Shown: positions 51,777 through 58,144 of the stretch, piece after piece
How the letters are laid out: the number at the start of each line of letters is the position of its first letter
Position numbering within the stretch: the first letter of the stretch is position 1
Assembly: GCA_964548655.1 (NCBI GenBank)
Contig: CAZJQT010000001.1
Span: forward strand, 1 to 64,000
DNA length: 64,000 nucleotides
Origin: CAZJQT01 sp964548655
GTDB lineage: Bacteria > Patescibacteriota > Saccharimonadia > Saccharimonadales > CAZJQT01
Direction: 5' to 3'
Position numbers and translations under genes: made by a program
The notes under the pieces: model-generated
What the model saw: only the letters and a program-made list of their open reading frames with translations
What the model was told of the DNA's origin: nothing
The model's database searches: none

Positions 51777-51974
51777 ATGACCCTCACAGAACAACCACTT
51801 TTGTATGAATTATATGAACATGGCAGGGACGTCGGTATGGTTATTGGCGGACTTTGCTTGGACGCACAGTATTTTGAAGACCAAGCCGAAGCAGCCGGAC
51901 ATGACACTGAAGTTCTAGTACCTCTAGCTGATACAGCTCTTAGACTAGCGCTAGTTACTGATCCTGATCACTAA
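51777..51974 (+). CDS. 65-aa hypothetical protein
   Basis: A small acidic soluble protein (TLTEQPLLYELYEHGRD), probably two helices. AAAGGAA is a good ribosome site, and a TATAAT stretch lies near 51740. Its end overlaps the convergent DciA-like gene by 24 bp. No family recognised. Confidence 0.6.
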   Translation: MTLTEQPLLYELYEHGRDVGMVIGGLCLDAQYFEDQAEAAGHDTEVLVPLADTALRLALVTDPDH

Positions 51975-52193
51975 TCTCTTATCTGTTTTGCAGAGTTCCT
52001 GTAATTTATGAAGTTCAATACGTAGTGCCCCAGCCAAAGACGCGCTTTTCACCCCGATTATTATTTGCTGAGATTGAACCGTTACTAACACTTCGTCGTA
52101 GAAATGCTTTCTGACGTAATCTTTGATAATTCTGATCTCTGGTGGGGCTGAGAAATCTTTTTTGCCTAGGATGTCACCAATCGCGTCTGTCAT
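51951..52193 (-). CDS. DciA/DUF721-like small protein
   Basis: An 80-aa protein whose C-terminal part (VLVTVQSQQIIIGVKSASLAG then ALRIELHKLQELC) follows the DUF721/DciA pattern of a short beta-beta-helix domain. DciA loads or assists the replicative DnaB helicase in bacteria lacking DnaC. The N-terminal helix (IGDILGKKDFSAPPEIRI) is short. Its leaderless start shares a palindromic -10 with fpg. Confidence is limited by its small size. Confidence 0.6.
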   Translation of the reverse strand: MTDAIGDILGKKDFSAPPEIRIIKDYVRKHFYDEVLVTVQSQQIIIGVKSASLAGALRIELHKLQELCKTDKRLVIRISN

Positions 52194-52200
52194 ACCCCGT

Positions 52201-52210
52201 ATTGTACAAT
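52201..52210. promoter_or_regulatory. shared palindromic -10 for dciA-like gene and fpg
   Basis: ATTGTACAAT reads TACAAT on both strands. It lies 7 nt from the minus-strand ATG (52193) and 10 nt from the fpg ATG (52221). It repeats the arrangement between tsaD and murE. Confidence 0.6.
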
Positions 52211-52220
52211 GGATACCACT

Positions 52221-53099
52221 ATGCCGGAGTTACCAGAAGTCGAAACCGTTAAACGCGGGCTAAGTCAGTTTTTGCCTGGCAAAAAGATTGTTGGCGTTAC
52301 GCACGATTGGCCAAAGTCTTTTCCGAACGCCGAAGCCGACGTAAAAAAGTTTCTAATCGGCGCCAAGGTTAAGGAGGTAAAACGCCGCGCCAAGGTGTTA
52401 ATTATTGATCTTGATAACGCCTATAGTCTGGTAATCCACCTCAAAATGACCGGCCAACTAGTTTTCCGGAAGAACGATGACAGTCTTAGGTTTGGCGCCG
52501 GGCATCCAAATGATAGCCTGATAGGCAAACTACCTGACAAATCTACGCGCGTAACCTTTGGTTTGGGTGATAGCAAGCTTTTCTTTAACGACCAGCGTAA
52601 GTTTGGTTGGGTTAGGCTACTGCCAACCGTAGAAGTACCCAACATTGATTTTATGAAGCGGGTCGGGCCAGAACCTTTAGATGCTAAATTTACCGCCAAA
52701 CAATTCCGGGAACGCATCAAAAAGCGAATGAACACTAGCATTAAAGCTGCGCTTTTAGACCAGTCAGTTATAGCTGGCGTGGGCAATATATATGCTGATG
52801 AATCACTTTGGGGAGCCAAAATTTATCCAGGAAAACAGGTTAAAAACTTAAACACAAGCAAATTGAACACATTATTTGAACAACTTCAGTATGTGTTAAA
52901 CCTAGCCATAGAAAAAGGCGGCAGCACTGACCGTAATTACGTTAATGCTGAAGGCAAACGCGGTAGCTACATGGACTTTGCCCGCGTGTTTAGACTGGAT
53001 GGCCAACCATGCCCGCGTTGCGGCACGACTATCAAAAAAACTCGAGTGGTTGGCCGTGGCACGCACTTTTGCCCTAAGTGTCAGAAGGTGAGTTTATGA
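52221..53099 (+). CDS. fpg: formamidopyrimidine-DNA glycosylase
   Basis: Base-excision repair of 8-oxoguanine and FaPy (292 aa). The start must be ATG 52221 because Pro2 of MPELPEVETVKRG is the catalytic nucleophile; ATG 52209 falls in the promoter. Motifs VIHLKMTGQL, DQSVIAGVGNIYADE (H2TH) and the C-terminal zinc finger CPRCGTTIKK ... HFCPKCQ are complete. It overlaps the following MazG-like gene by 4 bp (ATGA). Confidence 0.97.
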   Translation: MPELPEVETVKRGLSQFLPGKKIVGVTHDWPKSFPNAEADVKKFLIGAKVKEVKRRAKVLIIDLDNAYSLVIHLKMTGQLVFRKNDDSLRFGAGHPNDSLIGKLPDKSTRVTFGLGDSKLFFNDQRKFGWVRLLPTVEVPNIDFMKRVGPEPLDAKFTAKQFRERIKKRMNTSIKAALLDQSVIAGVGNIYADESLWGAKIYPGKQVKNLNTSKLNTLFEQLQYVLNLAIEKGGSTDRNYVNAEGKRGSYMDFARVFRLDGQPCPRCGTTIKKTRVVGRGTHFCPKCQKVSL

Positions 53100-53401
53100 A
53101 AAAGGCTTCTATTAAAGATCTTCAAGAGGAGATACTGGCCTTAGCTAAAGCCAAAGGCTTTCCTCTGAAACCGAGTGATCAGAAATTCTTAATAAAACGG
53201 ATTTTATCCGAGGTAGAAGAATTAAAAAGTGAAAAACTGCCAGAAAAAATAGCCGAAGAAGCCATAGATATTCTGGTTCAATCAGTTCAACTGGTTTTGG
53301 CACTTGGTTTAGATCCAAATGAGATTTACAGACAGAAAATGGACAAAAACTGGCACAGGAAATGGCAGCGTAGAGACGATGGGGAGTTCAGATCATCATG
53401 A
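53096..53401 (+). CDS. MazG-like nucleotide pyrophosphohydrolase (second)
   Basis: A 101-aa helical protein. KRILSEVEELKSEKLPEKIA and EEAIDILVQSVQLVLALG carry the ExxE ... ExxD metal ligands of the MazG fold. ATG 53096 overlaps the fpg stop (ATGA). A repair-linked nucleotide sanitising role is plausible because fpg and holA flank it. It overlaps holA by 4 bp. Confidence 0.85.
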   Translation: MKKASIKDLQEEILALAKAKGFPLKPSDQKFLIKRILSEVEELKSEKLPEKIAEEAIDILVQSVQLVLALGLDPNEIYRQKMDKNWHRKWQRRDDGEFRSS

Positions 53402-54318
53402 TAACCACACTTACTGGCGAAAATTCTTTTGCTTTGAAGGCTGAATTACATCAACGTGTTAAAGATTTTGTGTCCAAACAGGGTGACATGGCACTAGAAA
53501 AACTAGATGGTGAAGAGGTTGAATTTGAGCGTATAACAGAGGCATTGCAGAGTCTACCATTCCTAGCTAGTCAGAAATTAGTCGTTCTACATACTCCAGG
53601 TGCCAACAAAAAATTTACCGAAGAGTTTGAAAAACTGTTGCCAACTATCAGTGAAACTACAGATGTAATTATGGTTGAACCCAAGCTGGATAAACGTACC
53701 CAATACTATAAAACACTCAAGGCCAAAACTGACTTTAAGGAATTTAACGAACTCGACGAAAATAGTTTGGCCAGATGGTTGGTTGATAAAGCAAAAAGAC
53801 AAACTGCCGAGCTAAGTTCAACTGATGCGCGCTACTTAATAAGCAGAGTAGGCACCAACCAGCAAATGCTAGCAAACGAGCTAAAAAAACTTCTGACCTA
53901 TGAGTCTAAAATCAGCCGGGTTAGCATTGATCTACTAACCGAACCAACTCCGCAAAGTAGTATTTTTAATCTGTTAGATGCGGCTCTGGCAGGTCAGACT
54001 AAACAAATGCTAAAACTCTACGAACAACAACGGGCACAGAAGGTTGAACCGCAACAAATTATTGCCATGCTGACTTGGCAGCTGCACGTTTTAGCAGTTA
54101 TCAAAACAGCCGAAGGCAAAAGTGACGGCGAAATTGCCCGCGATGCCAAACTCAATCCTTACGTCATCGGTAAGAGTCGAACCATCGCCAAGGAACTAAC
54201 TTTTGGCCAGCTCAAAACTCTAGTTAGCAATCTCGTCAAACTAGAACAGGACCTTAAATCTATCTCAATTGACGCCGACGACGCCCTTCAAGCCTACTTG
54301 CTTGGGGTAACGGAATAA
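53398..54318 (+). CDS. holA: DNA polymerase III delta subunit
   Basis: Clamp-loader subunit that opens the beta ring (306 aa). ITTLTGENSFALKAELHQRV, QSLPFLASQKLVVLHTPG (about 52-69), an AAA-like middle and the C-terminal helical collar (QIIAMLTWQLHVLAVIKTAEG; LLGVTE end) follow the HolA family. Ends directly at the convergent rpsT gene. Its typical bacterial neighbour rpsT supports the call. Confidence 0.93.
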   Translation: MITTLTGENSFALKAELHQRVKDFVSKQGDMALEKLDGEEVEFERITEALQSLPFLASQKLVVLHTPGANKKFTEEFEKLLPTISETTDVIMVEPKLDKRTQYYKTLKAKTDFKEFNELDENSLARWLVDKAKRQTAELSSTDARYLISRVGTNQQMLANELKKLLTYESKISRVSIDLLTEPTPQSSIFNLLDAALAGQTKQMLKLYEQQRAQKVEPQQIIAMLTWQLHVLAVIKTAEGKSDGEIARDAKLNPYVIGKSRTIAKELTFGQLKTLVSNLVKLEQDLKSISIDADDALQAYLLGVTE

Positions 54319-54693
54319 CTATTTCTTTTTAGCTGTAGGCTTTTTGGCAGGTGATTTTTTAGTTGCTGGCTTTTTAGCCACTGTTTTCTTTGCAGCAGGC
54401 TTAGCAACGACTTTTTTGGCTGAACCAACGGTTTTAACACCGGCGGTTTTAGCTTTAGCAGCTAGTTGTTTTTTGATGCGCGCGGCCTTGTTGGCGTGAA
54501 TAATACCTTTTTTAACGGCAGTATCTAGTGCGCTCTGGGCTTTGGCGTGGCTGTCACCAGCAGATTTTTTGCCAGCAAGATCAACCTGAAAGGTTTTTAG
54601 AGCAGCTTTAAGCGTTCGCTTGGTCTTGGCATTGCGCAGGGTCGCTTTCTTGGCAGTACGGACGCGCTTTTTGGCGGATTTGATAATGGGCAC
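54319..54693 (-). CDS. rpsT: 30S ribosomal protein S20 with long basic tail
   Basis: Residues 1-84 are ordinary S20, a three-helix 16S rRNA binder (PIIKSAKKRVRTAKKATLRN; LDTAVKKGIIHANKAARIKKQL). The final ~40 residues are an added Lys/Ala/Pro-rich tail with KKPATKKSPAKKPTAKKK, like the C-terminus of histone H1 or of bacterial HupB/Lsr2-type proteins. 124 aa against the usual 85-90. AAGGAG precedes ATG 54693. Confidence 0.95.
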   Translation of the reverse strand: MPIIKSAKKRVRTAKKATLRNAKTKRTLKAALKTFQVDLAGKKSAGDSHAKAQSALDTAVKKGIIHANKAARIKKQLAAKAKTAGVKTVGSAKKVVAKPAAKKTVAKKPATKKSPAKKPTAKKK

Positions 54694-54767
54694 TAGGACT
54701 CCTTAAAAATTAACGATAAATTTACAGTCGAAGCTAGACTATAGCAACAGAGGCGAGATTTGTAAAG

Positions 54768-54856
54768 CCCAGTAGTAGACTTTTGAGCAGTTTGCCTGTG
54801 GCAAACCTAGCATCCTGGCCTCTTGGCCAAGATGCTCTCAAAAGCTCACTGCTGGG
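54768..54856. ncRNA. multibranched structured element
   Basis: An 89-nt region folds almost completely: outer stem 54768-54776/54848-54856 (9 bp, one wobble), second stem 54780-54787/54837-54844 (8 bp), enclosing hairpin 54791-54796/54800-54805 (TTTGCC/GGCAAA) and hairpin 54809-54814/54831-54836 with GGCC/GGCC inside. It is not a tRNA and does not match RNase P, SRP RNA or tmRNA. Located between divergent rpsT and the DHH-like gene. Confidence 0.6.
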
Positions 54857-54924
54857 TAAAGCAAAACCATGGACATTGCTTGTGCTTTATGGTACGATTC
54901 AATCAGTTAGGATCAAATACAAAA

Positions 54925-56517
54925 ATGGATACTCAAAAAGCTCAAGTTGTTGATTGGCTAAAGTCTGCCAACAACGTTTTGGTGACTGTTAGCGCCAACC
55001 CCTCAGTTGACCAATTATCAGCCGCCATTGGCTTGACGTTACTTCTAAACAAAATGGGCAAACATGCCACAGCCGTTTTCAGTGGTCAGACCCCGTCAAC
55101 TATTGAGTTCCTGCAACCTGAGAAAACCCTAGAAAAAAACACCGACAGTCTGCGTGATTTTATAATTGCGCTCGATAAATCCAAGGCTGATAAGCTGCGT
55201 TATAAGGTTGAAGACCAAATGGTTAAAATCTTTATAACTCCTTACAGAACTTCGTTGAGTGATAAAGATTTGGAATTCAGCCAAGGTGATTTCAACGTTG
55301 ATGTTGTGATGGCCTTGGGTGTCAAAGAACAAACTGATCTGGATAAAGCCATAATTGCGCATGGGCGCATACTGCACGATGCCAAAGTTGTTGGCGTCAG
55401 TAATGATCCGGCTCAACAACTCGGTAATGTTAATTTGATAGATACTAGAGCTAGCAGTTTATGCGAGATCTTGGCGGCACTAGGTGTCAGTCTACAGCCT
55501 GATATTTTGGATGCCCAGATTGCTACTGCGTTTTTGACGGGTATCGTGGCCGAAACCGACCGCTTCAGCAATCAAAAAACCAGTTCTGAAACCATGCAAA
55601 TGAGCTCGAAGCTAATGACTGCTGGTGCCAACCAACAATTAGTGGCTAAACAATTAAAACCTACGGAAGAAAAAGTCGAGCTATTAAAAGAAGTGCCAGA
55701 CAAAAAGATTGATAGTAAAGACGATAAAGGCGCTCTAGAAATCGAGCACAATGAGCCGGCTCCTAAGGAAACCGTAACTGAGCTACCTGAGCCGCAACCT
55801 GAGCCACCAGAAATTGAACAGATTCATATTAGTGAGGATGGCCAAATTGAGCCACCAGCCCCAGAAGATAAAACTACCGAAAAATCCAGGTTTATTTTAG
55901 AGCCACCAACGCTTGGCGGCCGGTTAACTGCCAATAGCGAGCCGGAAGCACTAGATCCAAGCACCGACCCGTTAGGTGCTAAAACCAAAGAAACACCAAT
56001 CCTAACTCACACTGAAAAAGGTGAGAACAAAACTAGTAACCTGCCAAAAACTGAGCCAGCTAAACCACAACAGAGCAAGACTTTAACCCAGCTAGAGAAG
56101 GAAACCGACAGTCCGCATCTTGATCAGCCTGCCACCAGTGACAATAAAGCCGAGCTTGACAGTGCTCGGCAAGCAGTTGAAGCAGCAGCACCGCCAACGA
56201 TAAAACCACCAGAAGCTCTGGGTTCTCAATACATTGATATCGATCCTAAACTTACTCCGGCTAATCAGAGTCCGCCACCAACGCCAACCGAAAACGTTAC
56301 GTCAGATCCTGGTCTGCCCCCAGGTTTGTCGCCGAACAGGCCTGATTTGCCCCCACCGAGTCCCTTTGGTACCAGCAGCCCATCGGTAATACCCCCACCT
56401 CCGGTGCCCCCACCGATGATGCCTCCGCCAGTCAATCCTAGTATGAGTTCAGGCCAACAACCATTGCCAAACGCTGAAAACGACAACGACGCCCAAGAAC
56501 CACCCGTAGCACTCTAA
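54925..56517 (+). CDS. DHH-family-like protein with lost metal ligands and Pro-rich tail
   Basis: A 530-aa protein. ATG 54925 follows AGGATCAA; the longer frame starts inside the structured element and is rejected. Residues about 1-255 follow the DHH phosphoesterase fold (VLVTVSANPSVDQLSAAIGL; NLIDTRASSLCEILAALG; FLTGIVAETDRFSNQKT), but motif I lacks the usual His/Asp set and the DHH triad reads SND, so it is likely non-catalytic. The remaining ~275 residues are a disordered Pro/Glu/Thr-rich tail ending in poly-Pro. Possible nucleotide-binding scaffold. Confidence 0.72.
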   Translation: MDTQKAQVVDWLKSANNVLVTVSANPSVDQLSAAIGLTLLLNKMGKHATAVFSGQTPSTIEFLQPEKTLEKNTDSLRDFIIALDKSKADKLRYKVEDQMVKIFITPYRTSLSDKDLEFSQGDFNVDVVMALGVKEQTDLDKAIIAHGRILHDAKVVGVSNDPAQQLGNVNLIDTRASSLCEILAALGVSLQPDILDAQIATAFLTGIVAETDRFSNQKTSSETMQMSSKLMTAGANQQLVAKQLKPTEEKVELLKEVPDKKIDSKDDKGALEIEHNEPAPKETVTELPEPQPEPPEIEQIHISEDGQIEPPAPEDKTTEKSRFILEPPTLGGRLTANSEPEALDPSTDPLGAKTKETPILTHTEKGENKTSNLPKTEPAKPQQSKTLTQLEKETDSPHLDQPATSDNKAELDSARQAVEAAAPPTIKPPEALGSQYIDIDPKLTPANQSPPPTPTENVTSDPGLPPGLSPNRPDLPPPSPFGTSSPSVIPPPPVPPPMMPPPVNPSMSSGQQPLPNAENDNDAQEPPVAL

Positions 56518-56519
56518 AA

Positions 56520-56674
56520 CTACATGCCGTGCCACCCGTTTCCGACCAAAGGTCGAAACTCTGCTGGCACTCTTGGCATCCTGCGTTGTTGCTGATTCTA
56601 GTGCTCCTTCGCCGTATTTCGATACGGCTCTGTCCGCGCTTCATCAGCGCCTAGCAGGGTGCTCAAGCATGTAG
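56520..56674. ncRNA. 155-nt multibranched palindromic region
   Basis: Outer stem CTACATGC (56520-56527)/GCATGTAG (56667-56674). Inside are hairpin GTGCCA/TGGCAC (56529-56534/56565-56570) with a second tier GTTTC/GAAAC and GACC/GGTC, and a second arm with GCTGAT/ATCAGC and the hairpin CCGTAT/ATACGG around TTCG. It begins 3 bp after a stop codon and ends before truB. Could be a structured RNA or a cruciform-forming repeat. Confidence 0.55.
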
Positions 56675-56705
56675 CTTTAGAGATCTTTAACTTACAATGT
56701 AGGCC

Positions 56706-57404
56706 ATGGACGGCTTACTACTAGTTGACAAACCTTCTGGCTGGACTAGTTTTGATGTGGTAGCCAAGGTTCGTGGCATGCTAAAACAAACTGGCATCGC
56801 CAAACCAAAAGTGGGGCATACAGGTACATTGGATCCGTTGGCTACCGGTTTATTGGTTTTAGTAGTTGGCAAATACACCAAGCGCGCTCAGGAATTTTTC
56901 AAATTGGATAAAACCTACCAAGTAACTATGGAGCTTGGCCAAACCAGTACCACAGGCGACGAAGAAGGTGAGAAGACCAAAATATCCGACAACAGACCTA
57001 CTCAAAAGGATCTAGAAGAAGTCATCAAACAGTTTACCGGCCAGATCGACCAAGTACCACCAGCCTTCTCGGCTATAAAAATTGGTGGCCAACGGGCCTA
57101 TAAACTAGCGCGGGCAGGGCAGAAGGTGGAGCTTGAACCGCGTAAAGTAGAAATTTACGGTATAAATCTAGAAAAATATGACTACCCAGCGATACAGTTC
57201 ACAGCCAAAGTGTCATCAGGAACCTACATCCGTTCATTGGTGGCTGATATCGGTGAAAAACTTGGGACTGGCGCATATATGACAGGGTTAAGCCGTACTC
57301 AGGTCGGACAATTTGAATTAGAAAAAGCAGTTGATTTAAGTAAAATTATGTGGGATAATATAACTCAGCAAATAATTGTAACAGATGACAAGTCTACCAT
57401 TTAA
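56706..57404 (+). CDS. truB: tRNA pseudouridine(55) synthase
   Basis: Forms the T-loop pseudouridine in tRNAs (232 aa). GLLLVDKPSGWTSFDVV at the N-terminus, the catalytic Asp in GHTGTLDPLATGLLVL (about 37-52), YQVTMELGQTSTTGDEEG, and RSLVADIGEKLGTGAYM are intact. No C-terminal PUA domain, so it is shorter than the E. coli enzyme (314 aa). TACAAT lies 7 nt before ATG. Upstream of rpsO-pnp as in many bacteria. It overlaps the next small gene by 20 bp. Confidence 0.96.
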   Translation: MDGLLLVDKPSGWTSFDVVAKVRGMLKQTGIAKPKVGHTGTLDPLATGLLVLVVGKYTKRAQEFFKLDKTYQVTMELGQTSTTGDEEGEKTKISDNRPTQKDLEEVIKQFTGQIDQVPPAFSAIKIGGQRAYKLARAGQKVELEPRKVEIYGINLEKYDYPAIQFTAKVSSGTYIRSLVADIGEKLGTGAYMTGLSRTQVGQFELEKAVDLSKIMWDNITQQIIVTDDKSTI

Positions 57405-57660
57405 TTCTGAGTTTCCCGAACCTCATCCTATTTATGAGGATTACATGCAGCATATTGATGAATTGCGTCGGGACGAACGTCACAAAAGGGATCTAGACAC
57501 CCAACTAGGTGCATTGGGAGTTAACCTAGCCCTCGTTTGTTATGAAGTTGCCCAAGGAGATTTTAGAATGTCAGTTGTTACGGGTGCTTCTTTATTGGGA
57601 ATAAACGCTGTCTCCCGCGCAATATTACGCCGGGACTACCAAGAGCGGGCTCAAAGCTAG
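57385..57660 (+). CDS. 91-aa hypothetical protein
   Basis: Overlaps the end of truB by 20 bp in another frame. The N-terminal half is charged (IDELRRDERHKRDLDTQ), and the C-terminal half has a weakly hydrophobic helix (ALGVNLALVCYEVA ... TGASLLGINAVSRAI). Possibly membrane-associated. No family recognised. Co-transcribed with truB. Confidence 0.6.
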   Translation: MTSLPFNSEFPEPHPIYEDYMQHIDELRRDERHKRDLDTQLGALGVNLALVCYEVAQGDFRMSVVTGASLLGINAVSRAILRRDYQERAQS

Positions 57661-57737
57661 ACTTGCTTAACAGAGAAGAGTGTGCTACTATCATCTGTAA
57701 CGCCATCAAAACTCTCGTTAATTTAATAAGGAACTGA

Positions 57738-58004
57738 ATGATTTCAACTGACAAGAAGCAAAAGATTGTTGCTGACCTGCAGAGTGGCAAAAATGACACT
57801 GGTAGCCCAGCCGTTCAGGTTGGCATACTAACTGAACGCGTCAAAGAATTAACTGCCCACCTGAAAACTAACAAGCATGATTTCATGGCTCGCCGTGGTC
57901 TGTTGCAGGCCGTTGGCAAACGCAAGAAACTACTAAAGTATTTGGCCGAAAAAGACAGCAAAGCATACTTAGAACTAGTCAAAAGTTTAGGTATTCGCAA
58001 GTAG
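57738..58004 (+). CDS. rpsO: 30S ribosomal protein S15
   Basis: Primary 16S rRNA binder (88 aa). Conserved GSPAVQVGILTERVKELTAHLK and RRGLLQAVGKRKKLLKYLA (about 54-72). AAGGAA ribosome site upstream. Classic rpsO-pnp order; two hairpins follow its stop. Confidence 0.98.
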   Translation: MISTDKKQKIVADLQSGKNDTGSPAVQVGILTERVKELTAHLKTNKHDFMARRGLLQAVGKRKKLLKYLAEKDSKAYLELVKSLGIRK

Positions 58005-58015
58005 GTTTTAGACAT

Positions 58016-58060
58016 TAGGCGCTTACCCAAGTGCCTACAATCTAGAATCTAAATTCTAGA
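58016..58060 (+). terminator. two hairpins after rpsO
   Basis: TAGGCGCTT/AAGTGCCTA (58016-58024/58029-58037, 9 bp with a wobble) is followed by TCTAGAAT/ATTCTAGA (58041-58048/58053-58060). Neither has a T-run, so partial termination or RNA processing is more likely than full termination. Confidence 0.5.
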
Positions 58061-58076
58061 GCACATCAATTAAGTG

Positions 58077-58132
58077 GTAGGTGATGGAGCACAGGTTTCC
58101 AATTATATGGACACTTGGACCTCATTACCTAC
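58077..58132 (+). promoter_or_regulatory. pnp leader stem-loop
   Basis: GTAGGT (58077-58082) pairs with ACCTAC (58127-58132), extended by ATG/CAT and AG/CT with bulges. It ends 4 nt before the AAAGGA ribosome site. PNPase is known to control its own mRNA through such a leader stem in E. coli; the same type of control is inferred here. Confidence 0.5.
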
Positions 58133-58144
58133 AGAAAGGAACAA

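Noticed and set aside
54823..54924. N-terminal extension of the DHH-like protein
   Set aside because: The added residues come from the structured element at 54768-54856 and have no start signal; ATG 54925 has AGGA upstream.
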